A stretch of 25,597 nucleotides of DNA from Candidatus Saccharibacteria bacterium UBA2112 (GTDB lineage: Bacteria > Patescibacteriota > Saccharimonadia > Saccharimonadales > Saccharimonadaceae). Both the position numbers and the translations under genes were made by a program. The notes beneath the pieces were generated by a model. It was given only the letters and a program-made list of their open reading frames with translations, was not told where the DNA came from and did no database searches. This document shows positions 6,788 to 13,199 of this stretch, in pieces. Position 1 is the stretch's first letter. Each line of letters opens with the position of its first letter. The stretch covers positions 17,292-42,888 of the forward strand of contig DCYK01000029.1 in NCBI GenBank assembly GCA_002331045.1. Direction: 5' to 3'.

Positions 6788-7339
6788 TTATATAGTGGGT
6801 GTCTCTGGTCCACTGGTAGAGAAGGCGCGTAGGTCAACGTCGACGTTGATGAACAATTCTTTTTCTGGCACGTTTTGGTCGTTATATTCCCGAAAATTCC
6901 AGCCGCGATCACGGCCGCCAATTGACGCAATTGCTTGGTCTACTGTCATTGGTAGTACGTACTCCTGCCTTGGTTCGGGTGAATAATCGCGAAACCGTAT
7001 GTTTTCCTCGCCAAACAGCCGACGAAAAATCTTGATAGTGTATTCTGAATCGACAGACGTGACTAGTCTGTCGTATCCATTATTCAACAGGTGATATGCC
7101 AGTGATCCCATTATCCGCGTTGCTATGCCATGCCCATGCAAATCCTCCGGGACTTCTATCAGGTAGAGGAATGCCTCGTTGTCTGGATCACCATCCTCGT
7201 GAACTGCCCGAAATGGCTCGACAAATGGCAACTTGGCACTGTACGTTACAGCTTCCTCATTACCTTCGATATTCGTACTGACGGGGCTATTCTGAATAAT
7301 ATTCAGCCGTTGCTCCGTTGTTTCGCCATGTTGTGTCAT
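6788..7339 (-). CDS. GNAT-like N-acetyltransferase
   Basis: A 183-residue cytosolic protein. The acetyl-CoA-binding motif A is visible as FLYLIEVPEDLHGHGIATRI, residues 57-76: a beta strand followed by the HGHGIA pyrophosphate loop, leading into a helix (MGSLAYHLLNNGY). A strand with LVTSVDSEYTIKIFRRLFG (residues 92-110) matches the motif B region. Residues before 55 and after about 125 are extensions of unknown role. The substrate cannot be predicted; protein, antibiotic and metabolite acetylation are all open. The promoter TTGATT-16-TATAAT on this strand ends seven bases before the ATG, predicting a leaderless mRNA. The gene is divergent from the PadR repressor gene. Confidence 0.72.
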   Translation of the reverse strand: MTQHGETTEQRLNIIQNSPVSTNIEGNEEAVTYSAKLPFVEPFRAVHEDGDPDNEAFLYLIEVPEDLHGHGIATRIMGSLAYHLLNNGYDRLVTSVDSEYTIKIFRRLFGEENIRFRDYSPEPRQEYVLPMTVDQAIASIGGRDRGWNFREYNDQNVPEKELFINVDVDLRAFSTSGPETPTI

Positions 7340-7346
7340 TAGGTAT

Positions 7347-7374
7347 ATTATAAAACTTTTTTTATATTAATCAA
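7347..7374 (-). promoter_or_regulatory. Promoter of the GNAT-like gene, leaderless geometry
   Basis: Minus-strand TTGATT (7369-7374), a 16-base spacer and a perfect TATAAT (7347-7352), then seven bases to the ATG. No ribosome site fits. Confidence 0.7.
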
Positions 7375-7398
7375 TAACTTAAAACTAACAGACGAAGG

Positions 7399-7427
7399 TT
7401 GACGTGGTAAGGCTATGCTCATATACT
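7399..7427 (+). promoter_or_regulatory. padR promoter
   Basis: TTGACG (7399-7404), a 17-base spacer and TATACT (7422-7427), close to a consensus sigma-70-type promoter. The -10 hexamer lies inside the left arm of the padR palindrome. Confidence 0.8.
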
Positions 7428-7452
7428 ATTTTTTAGTACTACAAAATAGTAT
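7423..7452. promoter_or_regulatory. PadR operator: 30-bp palindrome over the padR -10 region
   Basis: ATACTATTTT (7423-7432) and AAAATAGTAT (7443-7452) are perfect inverted repeats around a central TAGTACTA (7434-7441). The palindrome covers the -10 and the start point, so bound repressor would block transcription. Autoregulation by the adjacent PadR protein is the natural reading, as in many PadR systems. Confidence 0.78.
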
Positions 7453-7467
7453 AAATGGAGGGTGCAA

Positions 7468-7800
7468 ATGTCAGAGAATAAATATATCGGTGGTCTCGAG
7501 GAGATGACACTGTTGGCGGTACAGTCATTAGGCAAGGATGCCTATGGGGTCTCTATCCACCAAGCACTTAATGAGGCAAAAAGAAAGATCAGTATTGGAT
7601 CGCTTTATGTAACGCTTGGAAGGCTAGAAGAAAAGGGCTATGTACGTACTATTCGAGGTGAAGCCACTGAAATGCGAGGTGGGAGAGCCAAGAAGTATTT
7701 CGAACTCACCGGCCAAGGTGCAAGAGTGCTCACGGCTGCTCAAGAAGCGCGATTTCTCGTAATGAATGCACATGAAGGGCTGCAGCCATGGACTACCTGA
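7468..7800 (+). CDS. PadR-family transcriptional repressor
   Basis: A 110-residue DNA-binding protein with the PadR winged-helix pattern: an N-terminal EEMTLLAVQSLGKDAYGVSI (residues 10-29), the recognition-helix region ISIGSLYVTLGRLEEKGYV (residues 41-59) and the wing GRAKKYFELTGQGARVL. The C-terminal helix is short (PadR subfamily s2), probably for dimerisation. The start is the ATG at 7468 with GGAGGG five bases before; a GTG at 7462 lies inside that ribosome site. The 3' end overlaps the next gene by 13 bases, so the repressor and the membrane partner are co-expressed. It likely binds the 30-bp palindrome in its own promoter; inducers of PadR proteins are small molecules such as phenolics or drugs, unknown here. 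Confidence 0.92.
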   Translation: MSENKYIGGLEEMTLLAVQSLGKDAYGVSIHQALNEAKRKISIGSLYVTLGRLEEKGYVRTIRGEATEMRGGRAKKYFELTGQGARVLTAAQEARFLVMNAHEGLQPWTT

Positions 7801-8327
7801 ACTTGTTCATATCAGTGATATCTGGGGGAGTAGTAATTATATATATTCGAAATACTTTAAAAAGGCGAAGCGGTGATATCGATGTGGATTTGCTGGAGAA
7901 AGCGACGATAAGTGTTTCGTATACTGTGCGGGAGCTTGCAACTGCCATCCGATATACAATCTCTATCATTGTTGAGGCAATGATAAGTGTCATAAAAGAC
8001 CTTATTGATATTCAGGTAAATATTTTTGAGGGGATCACGAATCATCGGTGGGAAAAGAACTGTGTTATCGAGGTGAGGCACGACCCGCCCAAGCGAATGC
8101 AATTATTATTACGGTTTGCTTTAAAACCAAAGGATCAAGCGGCCATCCTTGGTGATATGGAAGAAATATTTCATAGTATGGTCGTCAGATATGGTTATAA
8201 AACAGCTCGGCGTTGGTATGTATGGCATGCCTTGAGAAGCAGCGTTTCGCAACTAGTTGAAAAGGTAGCGAAATGGGGGGTTGTGGCCTATATAGGTGAG
8301 ACGATTCGTCGTATTATTGCTCCATAG
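7788..8327 (+). CDS. Membrane-associated PadR-partner protein with permease-prefix-like domain
   Basis: A 179-residue protein overlapping padR by 13 bases. Residues 5-20 form one hydrophobic N-terminal helix, 35-80 a long amphipathic helical region, and about 98-152 a compact domain with PPKRMQLLLRF, an ILGDMEEIF motif and YGYKTARRWYVWHALRS. That domain resembles the short prefix domain found before FtsX-type ABC permeases that travel with PadR regulators in other phyla (LLR...LGDLxEEF...G...AxxWYxxQ pattern). Here the permease itself is absent. The assignment is by pattern memory, not by search. A role as a sensor, anchor or partner of a membrane process controlled by PadR is inference. Confidence 0.68.
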   Translation: MDYLNLFISVISGGVVIIYIRNTLKRRSGDIDVDLLEKATISVSYTVRELATAIRYTISIIVEAMISVIKDLIDIQVNIFEGITNHRWEKNCVIEVRHDPPKRMQLLLRFALKPKDQAAILGDMEEIFHSMVVRYGYKTARRWYVWHALRSSVSQLVEKVAKWGVVAYIGETIRRIIAP

Positions 8328-8381
8328 AATTTTTATGTATAATTTAATCTTTTCAGCAGTATGAGATAAGGCCTGTTGTTA

Positions 8382-8387
8382 TACAAT
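8382..8387 (+). promoter_or_regulatory. Possible -10 element of the YitT-family gene
   Basis: TACAAT, within TTATACAAT, lies 44 bases before the ATG at 8432; the leader contains AAAGGGTG as ribosome site. No convincing -35 is seen. Confidence 0.4.
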
Positions 8388-8431
8388 GAGACTAAGATTC
8401 ATCGAGCGCTAACAGAAAGGGTGATGTAGGG

Positions 8432-9271
8432 ATGGAGGACGCAAGGCGAACGGTATTGATTTTAATTGGAAGCCTCATCACGGCGGCTGGGTTGCAGTTC
8501 TTTTTACTACCGAATCATTTGCTTGATGGTGGTGTAACAGGAGCATCGATTGTTATTGCGCATGTCACAGGTTTGCCGCTCGGCGTTTGGCTTGTGGCGC
8601 TGAATGCTCCGTTTGTATATTTTGGCTATAGAAAATTTGGTGCAAAATTTGCCGTGTACTCGCTGGTCGGCATCATCACGCTGGCAATACTGACACTCAA
8701 GCACGTTGATGTTGGGGTCACGGAAGTGCCAGTCCTTGCGGCAGTATTTGGAGGGATGTTTGTGGGCATTGGTGTTGGTATCGTGGTGCGCTATGGGGGT
8801 ATTATCGACGGTGCTGATACGATAGCCGTGCTGATCGATCGCGTGACAGTGTTTTCGGTTGGTGAAGCAATCATGGTAATCAATGCGATTATCATTACGA
8901 TGGCGGGGTTTGTGTTTGGCTGGAATGAGGCGATGTATTCGCTGATCGCGTACTTTGTGGCACACAAAGCAATTGATGTGACCGTTGAAGGGCTGAATGA
9001 ATCACGTAATATGTGGGTAGTGAGTTTGCAGATACGTGATATTGGCAACGCTATTAATGAATTAATCGAAGAGCCGGTGACCTACGTCAAGGAAAGCAAT
9101 CCGCGTCACCGGGAACCACATGGTGTGATGCTCGTAGTGATTACGCGGTTTCAGGAGGAGCGAGTTAAGAAGGCGATTCGTGCTGTTGATCCGCGAGCGT
9201 TCATTACGATATCCAAGGCTCATGAAATCATCGGTAAGGTATCAGAAGGCTCGCTACAGAGAGATGTATAA
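8432..9271 (+). CDS. YitT-family membrane protein (DUF161-DUF2179)
   Basis: A 279-residue inner-membrane protein. The N-terminal two thirds has about five hydrophobic helices with the family pattern AAGLQFFLLPNHLLDGGVTG (residues 18-37), VALNAPFVYFGY (55-66) and GGIIDGADTIAVL near residue 122. The C-terminal soluble domain (about 193-270, from MWVVSLQIRDIGNAI to HEIIGK) matches the DUF2179 region, which has a PII-like ferredoxin fold in characterised structures. The family is widespread in Firmicutes and CPR; a transport function is suspected but not established. It has its own leader and ribosome site and follows the PadR pair in the same direction with about 100 bases between. Confidence 0.92.
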   Translation: MEDARRTVLILIGSLITAAGLQFFLLPNHLLDGGVTGASIVIAHVTGLPLGVWLVALNAPFVYFGYRKFGAKFAVYSLVGIITLAILTLKHVDVGVTEVPVLAAVFGGMFVGIGVGIVVRYGGIIDGADTIAVLIDRVTVFSVGEAIMVINAIIITMAGFVFGWNEAMYSLIAYFVAHKAIDVTVEGLNESRNMWVVSLQIRDIGNAINELIEEPVTYVKESNPRHREPHGVMLVVITRFQEERVKKAIRAVDPRAFITISKAHEIIGKVSEGSLQRDV

Positions 9272-9280
9272 TGATAACGA

Positions 9281-9309
9281 TTGCAAGTGCATAACAATGT
9301 ACTTATAAT
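9281..9309 (+). promoter_or_regulatory. Strong promoter of the acidic tail-anchored protein gene, leaderless geometry
   Basis: TTGCAA (9281-9286), exactly 17 bases, then a perfect TATAAT (9304-9309) and seven bases to the ATG at 9317. One of the clearest promoters in the window and one of the clearest leaderless starts. Confidence 0.8.
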
Positions 9310-9316
9310 TTTCATC

Positions 9317-9976
9317 ATGATAGATAGAGGTGAATGGACGCATGAGGATGGCTCGGAAAAACTTGACCCGAACGACGGAGTTGAAGCGACTGATTTTGAT
9401 GAAGTGACTGAAGCTGTGCAGCGATTTGATATTGCGCGGGATGAGCTGTATGCGAAGGCGGTACGCATCAAATTGGGAGGTGGGGGAGATTCTATGGTGG
9501 AAGCGGTCGAGAATTTGACGAAATTACAGAAGCATACGGCTGTTTTGTTTGGTGAGGTTGGTGAGGCAATTATTGATGATTCTTCTGATATGGATGTAGC
9601 TATTGACGAGATTCTTCACTTGTACCTTAGGGACGAAGAGCAGCGGATAGAGATAATGAAACATTTCCAACCGGATGGTAAGTATGAGAGGGTGGATGAG
9701 GAATACTTTCGCCATAGAGTGGAGCGGATGATATTGCAGGCAAGCGATGAATTACCACTGCCGCAGCAGTTGTGCGAGTGGTATGCCAATTGCAATGGTT
9801 CGGATCTCAACGTTGGTTTGTCATCGGTGCCACCAAATATCGTAGAAGAAAGAGCTTTGCAGCGCGCACTTCGACGTGAACGGATTATGACAACTGCTCG
9901 AGATATTGGGATGATGGTAGGTGCGGCCGCGATGGCCACGGTAATGAGTGCAGCTATTCTCGATAGACGAAAATAA
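9317..9976 (+). CDS. Acidic protein with C-terminal membrane anchor, unknown function
   Basis: A 219-residue protein I do not recognise. The body is strongly acidic and helical (DEVTEAVQRFDIARDELYAKA near residue 28, two conserved-looking helices to residue 125). The last 25 residues are a Gly/Ala/Met-rich hydrophobic helix (DIGMMVGAAAMATVMSAAIL) followed by DRRK, so the protein looks tail-anchored with its body in the cytoplasm. I place the start at 9317 because the promoter hexamer ends seven bases upstream; an in-frame TTG at 9281 is part of the -35 hexamer and cannot be transcribed from this promoter. It converges on the SDR gene. Confidence 0.75.
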   Translation: MIDRGEWTHEDGSEKLDPNDGVEATDFDEVTEAVQRFDIARDELYAKAVRIKLGGGGDSMVEAVENLTKLQKHTAVLFGEVGEAIIDDSSDMDVAIDEILHLYLRDEEQRIEIMKHFQPDGKYERVDEEYFRHRVERMILQASDELPLPQQLCEWYANCNGSDLNVGLSSVPPNIVEERALQRALRRERIMTTARDIGMMVGAAAMATVMSAAILDRRK

Positions 9977-9999
9977 GCTTACTACGAGGCACCGCATTC

Positions 10000-10626
10000 C
10001 TACTGTATATATAATGCCCGTTCCCGGAGATCGCTAGATGCCTGATCGACGAGAGCACGTGCCACGGCCCTGCGGTCAATTGTCTGCCACGGCAGCGGTC
10101 GATCAGAAGAGAGTTGATAGGATTCGTCATCACCCGATGTCATAATGGGGGATCTGATGACAAGCCATTCGAGACCGCTTCCTTCTAGTAGGTGAATGTG
10201 TTTTTCGCCATCGTGTAAAACCTTGGCGGCAATAATACCGAGGGCGAGGTGGGACAAGCGATGTATGAGGCTCAGCTTATCACCTGTCGCCCGTGCTTCG
10301 GCACCGGTCAGCGAGACGATGCGCAGAATACCGTGTTGTTGCATGACTGGTATGATGTTTGCCATGGCACTTGCGAGGACATCTTTTTTGGCGGTGCCCC
10401 AGCTTCCTAGTGCGCTCAGTATCACATCGGTGTCTTTTGCTACTTTTTCGATATCGTGCCGTTGATGGATGTCGCCGTGGACAATGCGGAGGTGTGGATC
10501 TTGTGGCAGGTCATGATGACGGTGAACAAATGCCGTGACATTGTATCCGTCGGCTAGGGCGTACTGTACCGTTAACCTGCCGACTTTGCCGGTAGCGCCA
10601 AAAATCAAGAGCTGCTGTCTTTTCAT
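10000..10626 (-). CDS. Atypical SDR / NAD(P)H-binding protein (NmrA-like)
   Basis: A 208-residue Rossmann-fold protein. The glycine motif GATGKVG is at residues 10-16, a DI pair that follows the second strand region (VHGDIHQ) near residue 50, SALGSWG near 90, and a conserved SLTGAEAR stretch near 125. The active-site YxxxK of classical SDRs is not at its usual place, which fits the atypical SDR5/SDRa groups that bind NAD(P)H without clear catalysis or act as flavin/biliverdin-type reductases or redox sensors. Length is typical for the group. The promoter is an extended -10 (TGC-TATAAT, 10633-10641) whose hexamer ends six bases before the ATG, implying a leaderless mRNA. Confidence 0.85.
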   Translation of the reverse strand: MKRQQLLIFGATGKVGRLTVQYALADGYNVTAFVHRHHDLPQDPHLRIVHGDIHQRHDIEKVAKDTDVILSALGSWGTAKKDVLASAMANIIPVMQQHGILRIVSLTGAEARATGDKLSLIHRLSHLALGIIAAKVLHDGEKHIHLLEGSGLEWLVIRSPIMTSGDDESYQLSSDRPLPWQTIDRRAVARALVDQASSDLRERALYIQ

Positions 10627-10632
10627 AAGAAC

Positions 10633-10641
10633 ATTATAGCA
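10633..10641 (-). promoter_or_regulatory. Extended -10 promoter (TGC-TATAAT) of the SDR gene, leaderless geometry
   Basis: Minus-strand TGCTATAAT; six bases separate the hexamer from the ATG at 10626. No good -35 is visible, as expected for an extended -10 promoter. Confidence 0.65.
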
Positions 10642-10704
10642 AGCTAACGATTTCCGAGCGACGGCTCATCTTCTAGTGATAACTTTACTGTATTCGAAGG
10701 ACAA

Positions 10705-10739
10705 GAAACACCCCACGCAAACAACACGCGGGGTGTTTC
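10705..10739 (-). terminator. Terminator of the HTH/zinc-ribbon gene
   Basis: GAAACACCCC and GGGGTGTTTC form a perfect 10-bp stem, extended by CGC/GCG across one bulged A. On the minus strand it lies 11 bases after the stop codon at 10751 and is followed by TTGTCCTT. It probably works as an intrinsic terminator for that gene. Confidence 0.75.
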
Positions 10740-10750
10740 ATGCGCGGGGT

Positions 10751-11101
10751 CTACTCAACGCAGGAGTCAGACTGGCACCGACCAGAGCGGGGGAGCTCGA
10801 TGTTGCATCTGGGGCAGATCTTTCCGATGCGGTCATGTCGGACTGGGTTATCCGGACCACACCATTTTGGGCGGGCAGAGAGACCATGGGGCCACATGAT
10901 GTCGCAGATTTCTCGCTTTAGCACGGTGCAAATATTGGTTGCAACGTCGGTCGTGACGGGATAACCGTTGTTGTCGTGATATTCAATCCGACGAACGGTA
11001 CTTTCCCAGATATTGGCGGCCTTTGCCAGCGCGGCCATCGAGAGACCGACGGCTTCACGGGCTGTGGTGAGCGTGCACTGTTTTCTGGGAACAAGTGTCA
11101 T
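10751..11101 (-). CDS. HTH-domain protein with C-terminal zinc ribbon
   Basis: A 116-residue putative regulator. Residues about 10-68 have an Xre/Cro-type helix-turn-helix pattern: LTTAREAVGLSMAALAKAAN (residues 11-30), then ESTVRRIE as recognition helix and TDVATNICTVL. The C terminus carries four cysteines, C96-x2-C99 and C109-x4-C114, typical of a small zinc ribbon. The start is the ATG at 11101 because AAGGAG lies seven bases upstream; an in-frame ATG at 11134 would put that site inside the gene. The gene is more GC-rich than its neighbours by eye. Targets are unknown; a phage or plasmid origin is possible but no mobile genes are adjacent. Confidence 0.78.
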   Translation of the reverse strand: MTLVPRKQCTLTTAREAVGLSMAALAKAANIWESTVRRIEYHDNNGYPVTTDVATNICTVLKREICDIMWPHGLSARPKWCGPDNPVRHDRIGKICPRCNIELPRSGRCQSDSCVE

Positions 11102-11260
11102 CTGTCGGCTCCTTCTTAATGTCGAGTACAACACGGCTTGTGTATGTCCATATCATATCATAATTACTAAATAATACAATGGTGTAGTGAGGCGTTCACT
11201 AGCACATTGACATAAATGTTTATTATTGCAAAACTGATACTGTAAGGTTGGTATCGTGAA

Positions 11261-11953
11261 ATGACTGATCGTCCCAATATTCAAAATCTTTTACGTCCGC
11301 GCGAGCAATACTCGACGCATGAACTGAGTGCCTATGCCCGTGAAATATTGATAACACGTGATTATCCTGACACGAGAGAGCCGTACAGTAAAAGGCTGAC
11401 CACGAATTGGGAGACGAGTGACTATCGGGTCGATATGACATGTCAAAATACGGAAGAAGAATTTCCTACGTATCAATTGAATGTGCGCAACAAAACAAGT
11501 GTTTTCCCAGAAGAGCATGCCTATACTGTCAACGAAAAGTACCCATACGTGGGTCTGTATCATGTTAATCTTCGTGATAATACCCTACACAAAGTTGAGC
11601 ATCCAAGCCCGCAAGAGTTAGCCGTTGAGGTTATGCGCTATCTGCGCGAGCGTCCCTCTGTCTATCCACCGGAGCCACGAAATAATGTACAAACCGAGAG
11701 GGCCTTTCGAACGATTATGGTAAATCTTGCGATTGACACAGCTATTCGTAATGGAGAAATTGATTTGTGGGAGTTTGTTGGCGAGGAACACTTCACTGAT
11801 GCAAACCAACGTGCCATTGATACTGTCCTAGATCAAAGTCTCATCATCGATTATGGCCTCTCATTTCCGTATACACGCATGTCGCAGCGAGTTGGCGAAG
11901 AACTGGGCCTTCGTGTCTCTAGGCTAACTGCAAATCGTCAGATCGAGCCATAA
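11261..11953 (+). CDS. Hypothetical soluble protein
   Basis: A 230-residue protein I do not recognise. It is hydrophilic, without membrane segments or signal peptide. Residues 15-70 are charged and probably alpha/beta; a strand-rich centre (TYQLNVRNKTSV, YPYVGLYHVNLRDNTLHKVE, residues about 70-112) is followed by helices (PQELAVEVMRYLRERP) and a helical C terminus that ends in RVGEELGLRVSRLTANR. A perfect TTGACA lies at 11207-11212 with only a weak -10 (AAAACT) 17 bases away, and GATAC/GTATC repeats flank the region before the ATG, so regulation is likely but not resolved. It converges on the sortase gene with 23 bases between them. Confidence 0.72.
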   Translation: MTDRPNIQNLLRPREQYSTHELSAYAREILITRDYPDTREPYSKRLTTNWETSDYRVDMTCQNTEEEFPTYQLNVRNKTSVFPEEHAYTVNEKYPYVGLYHVNLRDNTLHKVEHPSPQELAVEVMRYLRERPSVYPPEPRNNVQTERAFRTIMVNLAIDTAIRNGEIDLWEFVGEEHFTDANQRAIDTVLDQSLIIDYGLSFPYTRMSQRVGEELGLRVSRLTANRQIEP

Positions 11954-11976
11954 GAGCCTTAGGACGAAGAGAACGG

Positions 11977-12711
11977 TTAGGATATGCGAACTGTATATAC
12001 CGTTAGGCGCTTGGTATAGGTGCCGGTAAATATATTATATGATCCGGCGCATGTCATCAGGTTCATGCCTTCTTGTCCGCCTCCGTATACAGTAAGCGGT
12101 TTTGCCATATCAAGTTTACTCAGGCGGACCGTCTCTTTGTGGACGACTTTGTAGGTAAAGTGCTTTCCGCCATACGTTACTGTCATTAGATCGCCATTAT
12201 TGAGCCTACTGAGTTTTGAAAAGACACCACGGACATGTCCTGTGAGAAATACGGGACTACCCAGGTGTCCTGGCTGTGCGCTACCTTTCCAGCGACCAAC
12301 TTCTGTATTGGATGCAGGCGAGGCAATATTATTGCTGGCGGTGAGTCCCAATTCGACAAGTGGTGCAGTGACGCCAATTGCAGGAATTGACAAGTTGTTC
12401 GTGGATACAGGTGGAACGGGTGTGGGAGTAGGGCTTGGTGACGGTGTTGGCGTAGGGGCGGGTGTTGGAGTTGGTATAGGTGATGGACTAGGAGCAGGGG
12501 AAGGGGTTGGCGTAGGAGTGGGTGTTGGTTCGGGAATTGGCGGTACTTCGGGTTCTTCTGTTTTTTCAAATAAGCTTATCAACCATGACCAAAATGAAGC
12601 GTTACCTGGGTGGTTGTTGGTGTTGGTTACGGGAGAGACGAGTGCACTGATAAAAATGACTATTGTCACCACAACAGTTGCAATAGGCAGGATCAAAAAA
12701 CGATGTCGCAT
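11977..12711 (-). CDS. Sortase (class E/F-like) with long Pro-Thr-Ser linker
   Basis: A 244-residue exported enzyme. An N-terminal signal-anchor helix (about residues 5-25) is followed by an extended linker of Pro-Thr/Ser-Pro repeats (about 57-101) and a sortase domain that begins LSIPAIGVTAPLVELGL (about 107-123). Catalytic residues are His159 in LTGHV, Cys221 in LMTCAG and Arg235 in TYTKRL, all in the right order. Sortases join secreted proteins to cell-wall or pilus acceptors at sorting motifs; no clear substrate with a sorting signal is in this window. The linker should hold the enzyme away from the membrane, through the wall. A possible ribosome site AAGGA is 11 bases before the ATG. Confidence 0.93.
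   Translation of the reverse strand: MRHRFLILPIATVVVTIVIFISALVSPVTNTNNHPGNASFWSWLISLFEKTEEPEVPPIPEPTPTPTPTPSPAPSPSPIPTPTPAPTPTPSPSPTPTPVPPVSTNNLSIPAIGVTAPLVELGLTASNNIASPASNTEVGRWKGSAQPGHLGSPVFLTGHVRGVFSKLSRLNNGDLMTVTYGGKHFTYKVVHKETVRLSKLDMAKPLTVYGGGQEGMNLMTCAGSYNIFTGTYTKRLTVYTVRIS
12408..12541 (-). repeat. Low-complexity repeat encoding the sortase Pro-rich linker
   Basis: Degenerate short repeats, GGTGTTGG-like on the plus strand, encode P-T-P/P-S-P units. The repeat is imperfect at wobble positions, so it is maintained as protein sequence, but length variation between strains is likely. The plus strand of this stretch also reads as a Gly-Val-rich open frame, which is a shadow. Confidence 0.85.
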
Positions 12712-12744
12712 AATGAAGGATTTCCTTACTTAGGGTTCAATAAT

Positions 12745-12778
12745 AAAAACCTCGGCCAATATCCCTCCGAGGTTTTTT
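12745..12778. terminator. Bidirectional intrinsic terminator between divergent genes
   Basis: AAAAACCTCGG (12745-12755) and CCGAGGTTTTT (12767-12777) make a textbook stem with A/T tracts on both sides, usable on either strand. It lies upstream of both the sortase gene (minus) and the second padR gene (plus), so it terminates no annotated gene end; see findings. Confidence 0.88.
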
Positions 12779-12823
12779 GTAATTATATCATATATAATGT
12801 ATATAAGCAATAATATATATCAC

Positions 12824-12851
12824 TTGACGATATATCGACATACGATATAAT
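12824..12851 (+). promoter_or_regulatory. Promoter of the second padR gene, leaderless geometry
   Basis: TTGACG (12824-12829), a 16-base spacer and a perfect TATAAT (12846-12851) whose end is six bases before the ATG at 12858. There is no ribosome site. Confidence 0.8.
12831..12849. promoter_or_regulatory. Probable operator of the second PadR protein
   Basis: TATATCG and CGATATA form an inverted repeat with the 5-base spacer ACATA, placed between the -35 and the -10 hexamer. This position suits autorepression. The half-sites differ from those of the first padR operator, so the two repressors should not cross-regulate. Confidence 0.65.
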
Positions 12852-12857
12852 GGACAT

Positions 12858-13199
12858 ATGAATGAAACATTATCGCAGTCAGAATTTTACATTGTACTCA
12901 GCCTTGCTATCAAAAGTCGGCATGGGTATGAAATCATGAAGCAGGTTGAACGAGATTCCGGCGGAAAGGTACTGCTTGGTCCAGGGACGCTGTATGGATC
13001 AATTAAGCGTATGCTTGGATCGCAGTTAATCGAAGAGGTGGAGGGAGACAATCCCCGGCGTAAGTACTACCGTCTGACTGAAAAAGGCAAGCGGCTTCTC
13101 TCGGCTGAGTTGGATCGCTATAACGATACGATTGAATTGGCAAAACGCAAGAAGCTCTTTGGGAATTTGGGCATAGAATGGATGGCATATGAAATATGA
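12858..13199 (+). CDS. PadR-family transcriptional repressor (second copy type)
   Basis: A 113-residue winged-helix protein with the canonical PadR pattern: SEFYIVLSLAIKSRHGYEIM (residues 8-27), VLLGPGTLYGSIKRMLGSQL (residues 39-58) and RRKYYRLTEKGKRLL (residues 68-82), the last being the wing and final helix. It is better matched to the PadR consensus than the 7468 protein and only distantly similar to it. The 3' end overlaps the following membrane-protein gene by ATGA, giving a two-gene operon. The mRNA should be leaderless. Autoregulation through the inverted repeat in the promoter is likely. The inducer is unknown. Confidence 0.95.
   Translation: MNETLSQSEFYIVLSLAIKSRHGYEIMKQVERDSGGKVLLGPGTLYGSIKRMLGSQLIEEVEGDNPRRKYYRLTEKGKRLLSAELDRYNDTIELAKRKKLFGNLGIEWMAYEI

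Noticed and set aside
8507..9048. Minus-strand open frames opposite the YitT-family gene
   Set aside because: The plus strand encodes a clear family protein with a leader; the minus frames are His/Asn-rich shadows.
11221..11260. TGGTATCGT before the gene at 11261 as another extended -10 with leaderless start
   Set aside because: The hexamer ends only three bases before the ATG, too close for a start at the codon; the promoter of this gene is unresolved.
12408..12541. Tandem short repeats that might be a CRISPR or a structural DNA repeat
   Set aside because: Units are degenerate, very short and in frame with Pro-Thr/Ser codons; there are no spacers.
12200..12733. Long plus-strand open frame with Gly-Val repeats, ending just before the terminator at 12745
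   Set aside because: It is the antisense reading of the sortase Pro-Thr-Ser linker. It has no ribosome site or promoter of its own, and the minus strand has clear catalytic motifs.
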